Positions 9,838 to 19,662 of a stretch of DNA of 45,903 nucleotides are shown one piece after another; the stretch's first letter is position 1, and every line of letters starts with the position of its first letter. Source of the DNA: Prochlorococcus sp. AG-402-C22. Lineage in GTDB: Bacteria; Cyanobacteriota; Cyanobacteriia; PCC-6307; Cyanobiaceae. The stretch lies in assembly GCA_003279535.1 (NCBI GenBank), contig QCHO01000007.1, forward strand, positions 1 to 45,903, written 5' to 3'. A program made the translations under genes and the position numbers. The notes below the pieces were generated by a model, which had not been told where the DNA came from, did not search any database, and was given only the letters and a program-made list of their open reading frames with translations.

Positions 9838-11421
9838 ATGAATGGCCAATATCCAAAAAAAAATATTTTAGGCCAGTTAGCTATAGTTTTACATGCTCAT
9901 CTACCTTATGTCCGAAAAAATGAAAAAAACTCTTTAGAAGAGGATTGGTTATTTCAGGCGATTTTGGAATGTTATATACCACTACTTCAGGCAATAGAAT
10001 CTTCCAAAAAAGAAAATTCTTTAAATACAAAACTTACTATTAGTTTGTCTCCTACATTATTATCACTTCTTGATAATAAACAAATTCAAGAAACTTTCCC
10101 ATTTTGGATTAAAACAAGGAATGATTTTTTATGCGAGTTGCCACAAAAAGAAAAAAATGCCTCTGCATTTTTAATGAATAATCTCAATGATAAATACTCA
10201 TATTGGGAAGAATGTTCTGGAAATTTAATTGAGAAATTTAGAGTTTTAAATAAATCTGGAAATTTAGATATTCTTACTTGTGCTGCTACACATGGATATT
10301 TGCCGATCCTAAGGGAAAATCCTGAAACTGTAAAAGGACAAATTAACACAGCAATTAGGAGCCACGAAAATATTTTTGGAACTAAGCCTTTAGGTATTTG
10401 GTTACCTGAATGTGCATATTATGAAACTTTGGATGAAATTCTATTCAATTCTGGAATTAGATACGCAATTTTAGATGGTCACGGTATTCTTAATGCGACT
10501 CCAAGACCTAGGTATGGGGTATATGCCCCAATCTGCTCAAAAAAAGGAGTTGCTTTTTTCGGAAGAGATAGCGATTCAACTTTGCCTGTTTGGTCTGCTA
10601 AGGATGGATTTCCAGGAGATGGAGTTTATAGGGAATTTCATAAAGATTTGGGTTGGGAATTACCTGCCACTAAGCTTCAAGAAAAAGGTATTTCAAGTAA
10701 AAGACCTTTGGGATTAAAGTTTCACAAGATAACAGATGAAAACGTACCCTTAGGTAAAAAGGAGTTTTATCTAGAAAACGAAGCTATAAAAAAGGCTGAG
10801 GAGCATGCTGATGCTTATCTTCAATCGAGATTAAAACAATTAGAAAAATTAACATTATCTTCTTCCTTTAATCCCTTATTGGTAGCACCATTTGATGCAG
10901 AGTTATTTGGTCATTGGTGGTATGAAGGACCTATATTTTTAAAAAATATTTTAAAGAACTCTAGTAGATATTCAATTAAACTTACAAACTTAAAAGAGTT
11001 TTTGATGCCAAGTCCTAATCTTCAGATTTGCGACCCTTCACCATCAAGCTGGGGGCAAGGGGGTTACCATAATTACTGGATTAATGATGCAAATGCGTGG
11101 ATCGTTCCAGAAATCACTAAAGCAGGCTCAGCTTTTGTTGACTTATGCAAGAATAATTTTAATAGTGACTTATCTAAAAGACTTTTTAAGCAGGCAGCAA
11201 GAGAATTACTTCTCTCTGAGTCCTCTGATTGGAGTTTTATTCTTAGGGCTGGAACTACCACCGAGCTTGCCAAAGACAGGATAGAGAGACACTTATTTAG
11301 ATTCTGGAAATTAGTTGAAATGATTAAAAATAACTCTAGTATTAGTTTAAAATTCCTTGAAGATATTGAGGAAGAAGATAAAGTTTTCCTAGAAATTAAT
11401 ATTGATGATTGGCGAAAATAA
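9838..11421 (+). CDS. Glycoside hydrolase family 57 protein, probable 1,4-alpha-glucan branching enzyme
   Basis: A 527-residue GH57 enzyme. The N-terminal barrel begins with QLAIVLHAHLPYVR (HxH motif). The probable catalytic nucleophile is E191 in GIWLPECAYY, and the acid/base is D353 in APFDAELFGHWWYEGP. The C-terminal helical part resembles DUF1957. GH57 proteins with this layout are mostly alpha-1,4/1,6 glucan branching enzymes; an amylase or 4-alpha-glucanotransferase is the alternative. It would act in glycogen storage, complementing the oxidative pentose phosphate genes at the left edge. It is divergent from leuA across 219 bp of very AT-rich DNA in which I see no other gene. Confidence 0.88.
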   Translation: MNGQYPKKNILGQLAIVLHAHLPYVRKNEKNSLEEDWLFQAILECYIPLLQAIESSKKENSLNTKLTISLSPTLLSLLDNKQIQETFPFWIKTRNDFLCELPQKEKNASAFLMNNLNDKYSYWEECSGNLIEKFRVLNKSGNLDILTCAATHGYLPILRENPETVKGQINTAIRSHENIFGTKPLGIWLPECAYYETLDEILFNSGIRYAILDGHGILNATPRPRYGVYAPICSKKGVAFFGRDSDSTLPVWSAKDGFPGDGVYREFHKDLGWELPATKLQEKGISSKRPLGLKFHKITDENVPLGKKEFYLENEAIKKAEEHADAYLQSRLKQLEKLTLSSSFNPLLVAPFDAELFGHWWYEGPIFLKNILKNSSRYSIKLTNLKEFLMPSPNLQICDPSPSSWGQGGYHNYWINDANAWIVPEITKAGSAFVDLCKNNFNSDLSKRLFKQAARELLLSESSDWSFILRAGTTTELAKDRIERHLFRFWKLVEMIKNNSSISLKFLEDIEEEDKVFLEINIDDWRK

Positions 11422-11515
11422 AAATACTAAGACTTAGTTAACCGTACACTAAATAACTTTGGAGCTTTCGGATGACCCACGAATATATATATAAAGAACC
11501 TAGTGTAATTTTTGA

Positions 11516-11632
11516 ATGGCAGAATTTTTAATAAATCTTTGGAATAATCAACCAAATATAGTTATTGGTGTAGGTGTAGCTACAGCAGTATTGTTGGGAA
11601 TTTATATATTTTTATTAGATATAACTAAGTAA
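11516..11632 (+). CDS. 38-residue single-span membrane protein
   Basis: An ATG frame of 38 residues starting MAEFLINLWNN, with one hydrophobic span (about residues 14-34) and a short charged end, LLDITK. Its size and shape resemble the low-molecular-weight subunits of photosynthetic or NDH-1 complexes, but it does not match PsbX, PsbY, PsbM, PetL, PetM or PetN as I know them, so no name is given. The next gene starts 1 nt after its stop, suggesting translational coupling. Confidence 0.6.
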   Translation: MAEFLINLWNNQPNIVIGVGVATAVLLGIYIFLLDITK

Positions 11633-11633
11633 A

Positions 11634-11951
11634 ATGTTGCGACTTCTTCCGTTACCGATTTTTATTTGCATTTATCTATTCTCTTGGTGGAGATGTAAAA
11701 AAAATATTGTCGCTAGTGATAAGCAACTAAAACCATGCATTGATTGGGCATATGTAAAAAATTTACCGCTTCCAAATAAACCAACTTTTGTCGAGTTTTA
11801 TATTGTTTATGTTTCTTCTTTTTTTAAATTTCCTTTTGGAATAATTATTCAACAACTACCTTTTGCAAAGAAAGTAAGAAACTACCAAAGAGAAATGAAA
11901 TTAATATTTGATAAATGGAATTTAGAAAAAATAAAAAAAATTACTAACTAA
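11634..11951 (+). CDS. Small conserved membrane-anchored protein, unknown
   Basis: A 105-residue protein with an N-terminal hydrophobic segment (residues 2-19), then WWRCKKN, an amphipathic middle with a second hydrophobic stretch (about 56-77), and a basic C terminus. I do not recognise a family. It starts 1 nt after the 38-residue membrane protein and is probably co-transcribed with it. The 203 bp between it and the lycopene cyclase stop contain no credible gene. Confidence 0.6.
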   Translation: MLRLLPLPIFICIYLFSWWRCKKNIVASDKQLKPCIDWAYVKNLPLPNKPTFVEFYIVYVSSFFKFPFGIIIQQLPFAKKVRNYQREMKLIFDKWNLEKIKKITN

Positions 11952-12154
11952 TTTATTGTAATTTTCTAGAATTTATCTCTAATACTATTTCATCAGTCAA
12001 CTAATTCAAAAAAATTTACCAGACTTAGAAGCTTGGCTGATATTACTTTAATGTTTGTTATAGAAGTTTTTGTAGCTTTTTCTGCCATTGCCATAAATTG
12101 ACTTAAAGGCAGTATGAAACAGGTTTTATGTTATGACAAAAGGGGTAGAATATA

Positions 12155-13366
12155 TCAATTTAACTTAAGCATTCCTAGTTTTACTTTTAAGGGTGAATTT
12201 ATAAACATCTTACTCATTACATAAATTAGTTTTGGAAGAGGAAGTGTATTAGTTAGAAAACCTACCCATTCTTTGGTCGATAATCTAAAGAAATTTGAGA
12301 AAAAGCTTCTTAATCTACTTTCATCAAAACTCATTAATCTATTGAGCCCATATTGGTAAAGCTTATGCCTTTGTGTTAATTCGTAAGGCCATAGGACATC
12401 CCAACCTTTTGTGGCTAGCTCAAGTGAACTTAGATGAGGTTCTTTTAAAAAGATTGCTAATTTTTCTGCAAGGAGCGGAGCCCTTCTTAGTAAAGATCCA
12501 ATCATGTATCCTGATGCAGGATGCACCATACTTGCAGCCCCTCCAAAACCAAGTACAAATTGTTTTTTAAATGGGAGGGGTAAATTCATTGGGAAAAGGC
12601 AGTTCTCTTCATGAAAGATTTCCCTTACCTTTATCCCTTTATTATCCAGTCTTTTAAAAAGTCTTTTTTTAAGATTTTCTTGCGATAATGCCGGATAACT
12701 AGCTAATGATGTTTCTTCAACAAAAAATGTTTGATCGCCTAGATCCATTGCATAAAGAAAAGAAGGAGAAGATAATTTTTCTTCCTTATTTAAGTGATTT
12801 GGACGAAAATCCATTAAAACAAATTGTTCCTTATTAACCGGTGGAGATGAGAATTTGCCAACAATTCCGTAGGCAGATTGTTGAGCGATTTCATTTTGAA
12901 GTGGTCTTCTTATAAAATTACTTTTATGACCACTTGCATCAATTACTAACCTTGCCTTTATTTTTAGACCTGAATAACAAATCACTTCAGATATTTTGTT
13001 TTTCTCTTTAATATCTTTTGCCGTTTCATTCAACCATTCAATTCCTTTACACTTTTTTAAAAGTTCATTTTGAAAGGCTTCTTGGTTTATTAAACCATAA
13101 TCATAATTATGTTTTGTTGGAATATTCCCTTTTTTATTATTTCCATTCCCAAAAAAACTAACTGTTTCGCACCATCGGTGAGATAACAAAGACTCTAATC
13201 CTAATTCCTCTAATTCAGATGCCCATATGCCATAAGTATTTTCCCATTTTTCATTTGGAGATGTTTTTGATATGCCTTTTATATTTAGATCCTGCTTGGC
13301 TAATTCAGAAGCTAAACATAATGCTGCAGGACCTGAACCTAAAATTAAAATATCAAGTATTTCCAT
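12155..13366 (-). CDS. crtL: Lycopene cyclase (CrtL type, probably beta)
   Basis: A 403-residue FAD/NAD(P)-dependent lycopene cyclase. The FAD-binding fingerprint is ILILGSGPAALCLASELA (residues 6-23). WENTYGIWASELEEL matches the NTYGxW family motif, VIDASGHKS is the second dinucleotide-fold element, and GFGGAASMVHPASGYMIG is the conserved late HP(S/A)xGY segment. Prochlorococcus carries a beta and an epsilon CrtL; the chromosomal setting beside gyrA and my recollection favour the beta enzyme, but ring specificity cannot be proved here. It makes beta-ionone rings for zeaxanthin and divinyl-chlorophyll antenna carotenoids. It lies 23 nt downstream of gyrA on the same strand. Confidence 0.88.
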   Translation of the reverse strand: MEILDILILGSGPAALCLASELAKQDLNIKGISKTSPNEKWENTYGIWASELEELGLESLLSHRWCETVSFFGNGNNKKGNIPTKHNYDYGLINQEAFQNELLKKCKGIEWLNETAKDIKEKNKISEVICYSGLKIKARLVIDASGHKSNFIRRPLQNEIAQQSAYGIVGKFSSPPVNKEQFVLMDFRPNHLNKEEKLSSPSFLYAMDLGDQTFFVEETSLASYPALSQENLKKRLFKRLDNKGIKVREIFHEENCLFPMNLPLPFKKQFVLGFGGAASMVHPASGYMIGSLLRRAPLLAEKLAIFLKEPHLSSLELATKGWDVLWPYELTQRHKLYQYGLNRLMSFDESRLRSFFSNFFRLSTKEWVGFLTNTLPLPKLIYVMSKMFINSPLKVKLGMLKLN

Positions 13367-13389
13367 GTTATTTAATAAAGCATTATCTT

Positions 13390-15984
13390 TTAATTTTCTT
13401 TCCCTGAGTCGATTTGGTCTGTTTCTGTTTGTTCATGAGGAACTAATACCACTTCTGATAAATGATCACCCTCATCTAATCTTTGTAATTTTACTCCAGT
13501 AGCGGCTCGAGATTGCTGGGAAATTTTATCTGCATTTGTTCTAACTATTACACCTTTTTCGGTCACAAAAAGTAATTCTTCCCCTTCTCCGAGGACCTTC
13601 AAACAAACTAATGCATCATCTTTAATTCTAAATTTTATCGCTCTTAAACCCATCCCTGCTCTTTTCTGTAATCTAAACTGAATTACGGGTACTCTCTTTC
13701 CTAGTCCAAAAGCACTGGCTATTAGTACCCAGGGACCTTTTGTAGAGTTAACTTCGAGATTTTCATCAATTTCTTTAGTTAGATTATCATTTTTAGCCAG
13801 TTGATCAACTAAATCAGATGTCAAAACATCCATAGATACTAAATTGTCTCCTTTTCTAAGGTTCATAGATTTAACTCCCCTTGCAGTCCTGCCAAGTGGC
13901 CTTAATTCGTTAATATCTAATCTGAAATGTATAGCCATTCCGGTTCTTGATCCAATTAAAACACTATTACCTTCTTTTGATAATCTGACCCATGTTAGGG
14001 CGTCTCCATCTTCAAGATTAATTGCTATTAATCCATTCGAGCGAATTTTTGAGAAAGCAGAAAGTGAAGTTCTTTTTATAAATCCAGCCCTAGTTAGCAT
14101 TAATAAATAACAATCGTTATCAAAAGAATCTACTGCAACTAGTGAAGTTATTTTTTCTTCTCTTGGTATCGGGAGAAGTTGAACTGATGGAGTGCCTTTT
14201 GCGGTTCTGCTACTCATAGGAACTCTATATGCTGGGAGAGCATAAGCAACTCCTCTATCACTGAAAAGTAAAAGAGTATCATGATCGTTACAGCTTATAA
14301 ATAATTTAACTTCATCATCTCCTTGTGTCTTTGTGCCTGCTTTACCCCTTGACCCTCGACTGGTCGATTCAAATTCATTAACAGGCATCCTTTTTAAATA
14401 ACCTGCTTCAGTTAATAAAACAACTGATCTGTCATTGGCTATGAGATCAATATCATCTAGACCACCACCTAAATCTAATATTTCTGTTTTTCTTGGAGAA
14501 GAAAATCTTTCATCGATTTTATTAATTTCTTCAAGAATAATTTGAAGAATTCTTTCTTTACTATTCAATATTTGTTGATATGAGTTTATTTTTTGAGTTA
14601 ATTCATCATGTTCAGCTTTTATTTTATCTGCCTCAAGGGCTGTTAATCTTCTCAACTGCATCTGTAAAATTGCATCTGCCTGTGTGGAAGATAACTCATG
14701 ATCAGTTTGTAATTGTTCTCTTGCTGAAATTGTATCCTTTGCTGATCTAATTAGATTGATAATTTCATCCATAGAACCTAAGGCTAATAATAGGCCCTTT
14801 ACAATGTGATCTCTATCTTCTGCCTTTTTTAACAAAAAACTTGTTCTTCGCCTTATTGTCTCTACCCTAAAATCTAGAAAAACATCTAACATTTTCCGAA
14901 GTGAAAGAGTTGTTGGTTCTCCTTTAACTAAAGCTAGAATATTCGCACTAAAATTATTTTGTAGAGGTGTTAACTTAAATAAGTTATTTAAAACCACTTG
15001 AGGATAGGCATCTCTTTTTAGCTCGATAACAATTCTCATTCCATCTCGATCACTTTCATCTCTAATATCAGAAATACCTTCTAATTTTTTCTCATTAACT
15101 AAGTCTGCAATTCTCTCTATCAAGGCTGCTTTATTTGTTTGAAAAGGCAGTTCAGTTATTATTACTGCATCTTTTTCTGCCCTACCAGCTGATTTGATTT
15201 GCTCGATATTTGCTACACCTCTCATAGTTATTGAACCTCTTCCCGTTTTAAAAGTTTCTCTTATACCATCTCTTCCCAAGATTTGACCCCCAGTGGGAAA
15301 ATCAGGACCTTTAATTAGTTCAAAAAGCTCTCTATCTTCAATTGATGGGTTTTTAATTATTGATTTGAGACCATTAATTAATTCTCCTAAGTTATGGGGT
15401 GGAATATTAGTTGCCATTCCTACTGCTATTCCAGATGATCCATTTAAAAGCAGTTGAGGGATTCTTGCAGGTAAAACTGTTGGCTCTTGTTGAGAACCGT
15501 CAAAGTTATCAGCGAAATCTACAGTTTCAGATTCAATATCCTCTAGTAAACTTTCATCTGTAAGAGACTGTAGACGAGATTCTGTATATCTCATTGCTGC
15601 GGGAGGATCGTTATCCACAGAACCAAAGTTTCCATGACCATCTATAAGTGGCATCCTCATGGAAAAATCCTGAGCCATCCTCACCAAGGCATCATAGACA
15701 GCGGTGTCACCATGAGGATGGTATTTACCAAGTACTTCTCCAACAACTCTGGCACATTTTCTGTAAGGTCTTCCGCTGGTCAAACCAAGTTCATACATTG
15801 CATAAAGAATTCTTCTATGAACAGGCTTTAATCCATCCCTTGCATCTGGAAGCGCACGACCAACTATAACGCTCATCGCATACTCAAGATAAGAGCGCGA
15901 CATTTCATTTCTTAAATCTGTTTGAATAATTCGATCGTTATCTTCGTTTAATCCAGAGTTACCGGAATCTACAATATCAGACAT
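13390..15984 (-). CDS. gyrA: DNA gyrase subunit A
   Basis: An 864-residue GyrA. The breakage-reunion domain has [40 protein letters not shown] and the catalytic tyrosine Y133 in [10 protein letters not shown]. At the positions matching E. coli S83 and D87 it has T94 and D98. After the coiled-coil the C-terminal beta-pinwheel begins near residue 510. A GyrA-box-like element reads [12 protein letters not shown], a weaker form than QRRGGKG but usual for cyanobacteria as far as I know. With GyrB it introduces negative supercoils. The 167 bp upstream, shared with guaB3, hold both promoters. Confidence 0.96.
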   Translation of the reverse strand: MSDIVDSGNSGLNEDNDRIIQTDLRNEMSRSYLEYAMSVIVGRALPDARDGLKPVHRRILYAMYELGLTSGRPYRKCARVVGEVLGKYHPHGDTAVYDALVRMAQDFSMRMPLIDGHGNFGSVDNDPPAAMRYTESRLQSLTDESLLEDIESETVDFADNFDGSQQEPTVLPARIPQLLLNGSSGIAVGMATNIPPHNLGELINGLKSIIKNPSIEDRELFELIKGPDFPTGGQILGRDGIRETFKTGRGSITMRGVANIEQIKSAGRAEKDAVIITELPFQTNKAALIERIADLVNEKKLEGISDIRDESDRDGMRIVIELKRDAYPQVVLNNLFKLTPLQNNFSANILALVKGEPTTLSLRKMLDVFLDFRVETIRRRTSFLLKKAEDRDHIVKGLLLALGSMDEIINLIRSAKDTISAREQLQTDHELSSTQADAILQMQLRRLTALEADKIKAEHDELTQKINSYQQILNSKERILQIILEEINKIDERFSSPRKTEILDLGGGLDDIDLIANDRSVVLLTEAGYLKRMPVNEFESTSRGSRGKAGTKTQGDDEVKLFISCNDHDTLLLFSDRGVAYALPAYRVPMSSRTAKGTPSVQLLPIPREEKITSLVAVDSFDNDCYLLMLTRAGFIKRTSLSAFSKIRSNGLIAINLEDGDALTWVRLSKEGNSVLIGSRTGMAIHFRLDINELRPLGRTARGVKSMNLRKGDNLVSMDVLTSDLVDQLAKNDNLTKEIDENLEVNSTKGPWVLIASAFGLGKRVPVIQFRLQKRAGMGLRAIKFRIKDDALVCLKVLGEGEELLFVTEKGVIVRTNADKISQQSRAATGVKLQRLDEGDHLSEVVLVPHEQTETDQIDSGKEN

Positions 15985-16151
15985 ACAAAAAACCTTTCTT
16001 TAATAATAATCGGTGATTGTCATTATGAATAAAAAATAAGATATATTTAATTCCCAAATACTCACATTTACACACAAATCAAAATAAAACCTTTTGTTTT
16101 TGCACAAACCTTGGCTTATTACCCCTTTAGTTGTTAATTTAATCTGAATAA

Positions 16152-17327
16152 ATGAAAAATTCCGTGAATATTGAACTTGGTCTAAACAAAAAAGTCAGAA
16201 GGGCTTATGGCATTGACGAAATAGCTTTAGTTCCTGGCAAAAGGACACTTGATTACGATTTGACTGATCCTTCTTGGCTAATAGGCGATTTTAAGAGAGA
16301 AGTTCCAATTATTGCTAGTGCTATGGACAGCGTTGTTGATGTAAATACAGCAGTAGAACTTACCAAATTAGGTGCCCTAGGGGTTATTAATATGGAGGGC
16401 ATACAAACACGGTATGAAAATCCTGATGAAGTATTAAGCAAAATAGCATCAGTTGGAAAAAATGATTTTGTTCCATTAATGCAGAAGATATACAGTGAAC
16501 CAGTTAAGGAGGAGTTGCTTTTACGGAGAATAAATGAGGTTAAAGAAAGAGGAGGTATTGCCGCTTTTAGTGGAACTCCTCAAGCTGCCATTAAATTTAC
16601 AGAAATACTTAATGATTCCAAAATAGATTTATTTTTTCTTCAAGGAACTGTTGTTTCAACTGAGCATCTTGGTATGGAGGGTAAGGAAACCTTAAATATA
16701 AAGAAGCTTTGCGAATCTATGAAAGTCCCAGTTGTAGCTGGCAATTGTGTAACTTATGAAGTCGCTAAACTTCTTATGCAAGCCGGAGTTGCAGGATTAA
16801 TGGTTGGTATAGGCCCTGGAGCGGCATGTACTTCAAGAGGTGTATTAGGAATTGGAATCCCACAAGCAACTGCAATTGCCGATTGTAGTTCTGCAAGAGA
16901 TGATTTTTTCAAAGAAAGTGGTCGTTATATCCCTATTATTGGGGATGGAGGTATTGTGACGGGTGGAGATATTTGTAAATGTTTAGCATGTGGTGCAGAT
17001 GCTGTAATGATTGGCTCTCCGATAGCTAAATCCTCAAATGCTCCAGGTAAAGGATTTCACTGGGGTATGGCTACTCCAAGTCCTATATTGCCAAGGGGCA
17101 CGAGAATTGAAGTTGGGTCTACAGGATCTTTAGAAAGGATAATAAAAGGACCTGCCTTGCTTGATGATGGTACCCATAATTTATTAGGCGCTATTAGAAC
17201 GTCAATGAGTACTCTTGGGGCTAAAAATATTAAAGAAATGCAAGAGGTCGAAATAGTAATAGCACCATCGCTTCTGACAGAGGGTAAGGTTTATCAAAAA
17301 GCTCAGCAGCTTGGAATGGGGAAATAG
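16152..17327 (+). CDS. guaB: IMP dehydrogenase family protein, GuaB3 type
   Basis: A 391-residue IMPDH/GMP-reductase barrel without the two CBS domains of standard IMPDH. The active-site loop is VGIGPGAACTSRGVLGIG with the nucleophilic Cys at C226. IPIIGDGGIVTGGDI and ADAVMIGSPIAKS form the phosphate-binding part. The length and loop fit the GuaB3 subfamily of actinobacteria and cyanobacteria. It is annotated as IMP dehydrogenase in Prochlorococcus, and the product would be XMP for GMP synthesis. Whether GuaB3 truly has that activity is a family-level uncertainty. The small RNA Yfr1 lies immediately downstream. Confidence 0.9.
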   Translation: MKNSVNIELGLNKKVRRAYGIDEIALVPGKRTLDYDLTDPSWLIGDFKREVPIIASAMDSVVDVNTAVELTKLGALGVINMEGIQTRYENPDEVLSKIASVGKNDFVPLMQKIYSEPVKEELLLRRINEVKERGGIAAFSGTPQAAIKFTEILNDSKIDLFFLQGTVVSTEHLGMEGKETLNIKKLCESMKVPVVAGNCVTYEVAKLLMQAGVAGLMVGIGPGAACTSRGVLGIGIPQATAIADCSSARDDFFKESGRYIPIIGDGGIVTGGDICKCLACGADAVMIGSPIAKSSNAPGKGFHWGMATPSPILPRGTRIEVGSTGSLERIIKGPALLDDGTHNLLGAIRTSMSTLGAKNIKEMQEVEIVIAPSLLTEGKVYQKAQQLGMGK

Positions 17328-17411
17328 TTTATTTAGTAAAAAATTATAAAACTTAGTGAATGTAAGTATTAAATTGAACAAACTTCGCATTAGGAGTTAT
17401 TATTATTTAAT

Positions 17412-17465
17412 GGGGGAAACCCCATACTCCTCACACACTAAACGCCCGATTAATCGGGCTTTTTT
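17412..17465 (+). ncRNA. yfr1: Small RNA Yfr1
   Basis: A 54-nt RNA with the architecture of Yfr1: a 5' hairpin GGGG-AAA-CCCC (17413-17423), an unpaired core containing ACTCCTCACACACT (17426-17439), and a 3' hairpin (17444-17459) followed by a T-run that acts as the Rho-independent terminator. The guaB-trxA location is that of Yfr1 in Prochlorococcus. A TATTAT -10-like hexamer at 17401-17406 sits correctly for a start at 17412. Yfr1 is known as an abundant cyanobacterial RNA that represses outer-membrane porin mRNAs by pairing through the CU-rich core. See the second copy of the core motif at 45374. Confidence 0.95.
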
Positions 17466-17466
17466 T
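17444..17466 (+). terminator. Rho-independent terminator of yfr1
   Basis: A perfect inverted repeat, GCCCGA-TTAA-TCGGGC (17444-17459), followed by seven T residues. It ends Yfr1 and isolates trxA from guaB3 read-through. Confidence 0.93.
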
Positions 17467-17557
17467 AGATATTTTGTTACTTATATTATTTTATCTGTAA
17501 TGAAATCATCACTTAAAAGAATTGCCTGCTAAATTTTCTAAAAGGAATACTTAAATT

Positions 17558-17881
17558 ATGTCATCAGCTCCAGCCGTAACTGATTCTTCATTTGACAAGG
17601 ATGTACTGCAAAGTGATCTGCCAGTATTGGTTGATTTTTGGGCACCATGGTGTGGTCCATGTAGAATGGTTGCACCAGTTGTAGAAGAAATCTCAAAAGA
17701 CTTTGAAGGTAAAATTAAAGTTTTTAAATTAAATACAGATGAGAACCCAAATGTTGCGAGTCAATATGGAATTAGAAGTATTCCAACATTAATGATCTTT
17801 AAAGGTGGTCAAAAAGTTGATACTGTGGTTGGAGCAGTACCAAAGGCAACTCTTTCGAGCACTTTAACTAAGCATTTATAA
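17558..17881 (+). CDS. trxA: Thioredoxin (m-type)
   Basis: A 107-residue thioredoxin with the active site [10 protein letters not shown] (C32, C35), the buried Asp in LVDFW (D26), and the cis-proline loop RSIPTLMIF. The length is that of a canonical cytosolic thioredoxin. It reduces target disulfides such as those of Calvin-cycle and OPP-pathway enzymes in a light-dependent manner. It starts about 90 nt after the Yfr1 terminator and leads a run of rightward genes, with hisH 9 nt downstream. Confidence 0.97.
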   Translation: MSSAPAVTDSSFDKDVLQSDLPVLVDFWAPWCGPCRMVAPVVEEISKDFEGKIKVFKLNTDENPNVASQYGIRSIPTLMIFKGGQKVDTVVGAVPKATLSSTLTKHL

Positions 17882-17890
17882 AAAAGAGCT

Positions 17891-18508
17891 TTGCATAAAA
17901 TTGGACTTATAGACTATGGGATGGGCAACATTCATTCCGTAACAAAATCTCTAGAAAGTCTTGGGGAGGAAATAATATTAATTAATGACTTTAATGAATC
18001 AAAGGCTTGCAAGGCGATAATACTTCCTGGAGTTGGTGCGTTTGATCCTGCGATGATTAATCTTATAAATACGGATTTGATATCTGATTTGAAAAATTGG
18101 ATTAATAGTGGAAAGTCTTTTTTAGGGATTTGTTTAGGTCTTCAACTCCTTTTTGAGTCTAGTGATGAAGGGAAAGTTCAAGGACTAGGGATTTTAAAGG
18201 GGAAAATACAGAAAATACCTAATATAGTTAATCAAAGAATTCCCCACATGGGTTGGTGCCAACTTTTGCCTACAAAATCAAATACTTTATTAGATTTAGA
18301 AGAATCAAATAATTGGGTCTATTTTGTACATTCCTATCATGCAATCCCAGATGACATAAATATTATTGCAGCTCAGATTAATTATGGTTCTGAAAAATTA
18401 ACTGCAATGATTGAGAATGATAATTTATTGGCCTGTCAATTCCATCCAGAAAAATCTGGTAAAACTGGAGAAAAACTTTTGAGAAGATGGCTAAGTAATA
18501 TTCAATAA
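17891..18508 (+). CDS. hisH: Imidazole glycerol phosphate synthase, glutaminase subunit
   Basis: A 205-residue class I glutamine amidotransferase. The start is a TTG giving MHKIGLIDYGMGNIHSV, the standard HisH N terminus. The nucleophile is C81 in FLGICLGLQLLF, and the His-Glu pair is in ACQFHPEKSG near residue 185. It supplies ammonia to HisF, forming IGP and AICAR in histidine synthesis. hisF is not in the window. It is probably co-transcribed with trxA (9-nt gap) and rsmD (14 nt). Confidence 0.96.
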   Translation: MHKIGLIDYGMGNIHSVTKSLESLGEEIILINDFNESKACKAIILPGVGAFDPAMINLINTDLISDLKNWINSGKSFLGICLGLQLLFESSDEGKVQGLGILKGKIQKIPNIVNQRIPHMGWCQLLPTKSNTLLDLEESNNWVYFVHSYHAIPDDINIIAAQINYGSEKLTAMIENDNLLACQFHPEKSGKTGEKLLRRWLSNIQ

Positions 18509-18522
18509 ATAGATAATAACGG

Positions 18523-19122
18523 ATGAAGACAAACTTAAGATTGATAGGTGGTAAAAGACTCCAAAGTCCAAATAATATTTACACAAGACCTACAACTCTG
18601 AGAGTTAGAGAGGCTTTATTTAATATACTTAATAATAAAGTTGAAAATTGTAACTGGTTAGATTTATTTAGTGGAACAGGAGCAATATCTTGTGAAGCAT
18701 ATAATCATGGGGCAAGAAAAATAATTGCAATTGAAAAAAACAAAAAAAACTCAAAAGTTTGCTTAAAAAATTTACTTTCTTTGCAGGATATAGATAATAG
18801 GAAAAATGATATTGATGTTATTTGTAAAGACGTTTTGAACTGGACAAAACCAAATTACGAGAGAAACTTATCATCTAAAATTATGGATTTCAACAAATTA
18901 AAATTTGATTTTGTTTATCTAGACCCTCCATATAATGAGAATTTCCATGAATTAGTTTTAAGTCAAATATTTAATTGTAATTTTTTAAAAAAAGATTCAA
19001 TAGTTATTTGTGAACATTCTCCAAACCTAATTATTAAAACAAGTACTTTGTGGGAAACTATAGATGTAAGAGACTATGGACAGTCAAGATTAACATTCTT
19101 AATCAATGTCCAACATACCTGA
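18523..19122 (+). CDS. rsmD: 16S rRNA (guanine-966 N2) methyltransferase
   Basis: A 199-residue SAM-dependent methyltransferase of the RsmD/YhhF family. The N terminus [12 protein letters not shown] and [15 protein letters not shown] are the family signature, [15 protein letters not shown] (residues 47-60) binds SAM, and LDPPYNE (133-139) is the catalytic N-methyltransferase motif. It modifies G966 of 16S rRNA. Its last 24 nt overlap the 3' end of petG on the opposite strand. Confidence 0.92.
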   Translation: MKTNLRLIGGKRLQSPNNIYTRPTTLRVREALFNILNNKVENCNWLDLFSGTGAISCEAYNHGARKIIAIEKNKKNSKVCLKNLLSLQDIDNRKNDIDVICKDVLNWTKPNYERNLSSKIMDFNKLKFDFVYLDPPYNENFHELVLSQIFNCNFLKKDSIVICEHSPNLIIKTSTLWETIDVRDYGQSRLTFLINVQHT

Positions 19123-19218
19123 ACCTCTTCTGTATTGGTTCCATGCGCTTACGAATAATCCAAGAAGGGTTATTGGAACCAAACCTAAAACAATTCCACA
19201 TAGAAGAGGCTCGATCAT
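19099..19218 (-). CDS. petG: Cytochrome b6f complex subunit PetG
   Basis: A 39-residue leftward frame, starting [20 protein letters not shown] and ending in [10 protein letters not shown]. It is the nearly invariant PetG sequence with one transmembrane helix and a basic C-terminal patch. PetG is needed for assembly and stability of the cytochrome b6f complex in the thylakoid. The gene is antisense to the right-hand flank of rsmD (24-nt 3' overlap) and divergent from cytM, another electron-transport gene, across 55 bp. Confidence 0.95.
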   Translation of the reverse strand: MIEPLLCGIVLGLVPITLLGLFVSAWNQYRRGSGMLDID

Positions 19219-19273
19219 TTTTTTGCTTTTTTTGAATTTCTTATTCACAATTGTTACATAGAGACTATTTTTT

Positions 19274-19660
19274 GTGTCAACATCTTCATCATCTGCAGCA
19301 GAAAGAGACTTTAAAAGAGAATTCTTGAAAATTTTGTTTATTGTTTTTGTTATTTTATCGATATTTTTTTTAATATTTTTCGTAAATCATCATGAGAATA
19401 ATAAATATATTATTAAAACCCTTGAGCTTAATGGCTCTGCTGAAGAAGGAGATGCTCTTTTTAAGATAAATTGTGTTGGATGTCATGGAATTTCTGCAAG
19501 AGGATTAGTTGGCCCAGACTTACACAAAATAACTAAACGTTTGAATGATAAAGAGATAATTAAACAAGTTACTGGTGGTCTTACTCCTCCTATGCCAAGT
19601 TTTGAAATTGATCCTGTAAATATGTCCAATTTATTAAAATATCTTCATAGCCTTGAATAA
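19274..19660 (+). CDS. cytM: Cytochrome cM
   Basis: A 128-residue membrane-anchored class I c-type cytochrome. A hydrophobic anchor covers residues 19-38, then the haem motif CVGCH (C67, C70, H71) and the probable axial Met in PPMPSF (M107). The layout of an uncleaved N-terminal anchor and small haem domain matches cyanobacterial cytochrome cM, implicated in stress and respiratory/photosynthetic electron flow. The start is GTG at 19274. The RNA methyltransferase starts 2 nt after the stop. Confidence 0.88.
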   Translation: MSTSSSSAAERDFKREFLKILFIVFVILSIFFLIFFVNHHENNKYIIKTLELNGSAEEGDALFKINCVGCHGISARGLVGPDLHKITKRLNDKEIIKQVTGGLTPPMPSFEIDPVNMSNLLKYLHSLE

Positions 19661-19662
19661 TT

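Noticed and set aside
11472..11531. 19-residue frame overlapping the start of the 38-residue membrane gene
   Set aside because: No ribosome-binding site and no protein-like pattern; the out-of-frame membrane protein is more convincing.
12155..13366. Lycopene epsilon-cyclase as the identity of the CrtL protein
   Set aside because: The beta enzyme is favoured by location beside gyrA and overall recollection; epsilon is not excluded, so only the generic symbol is used.
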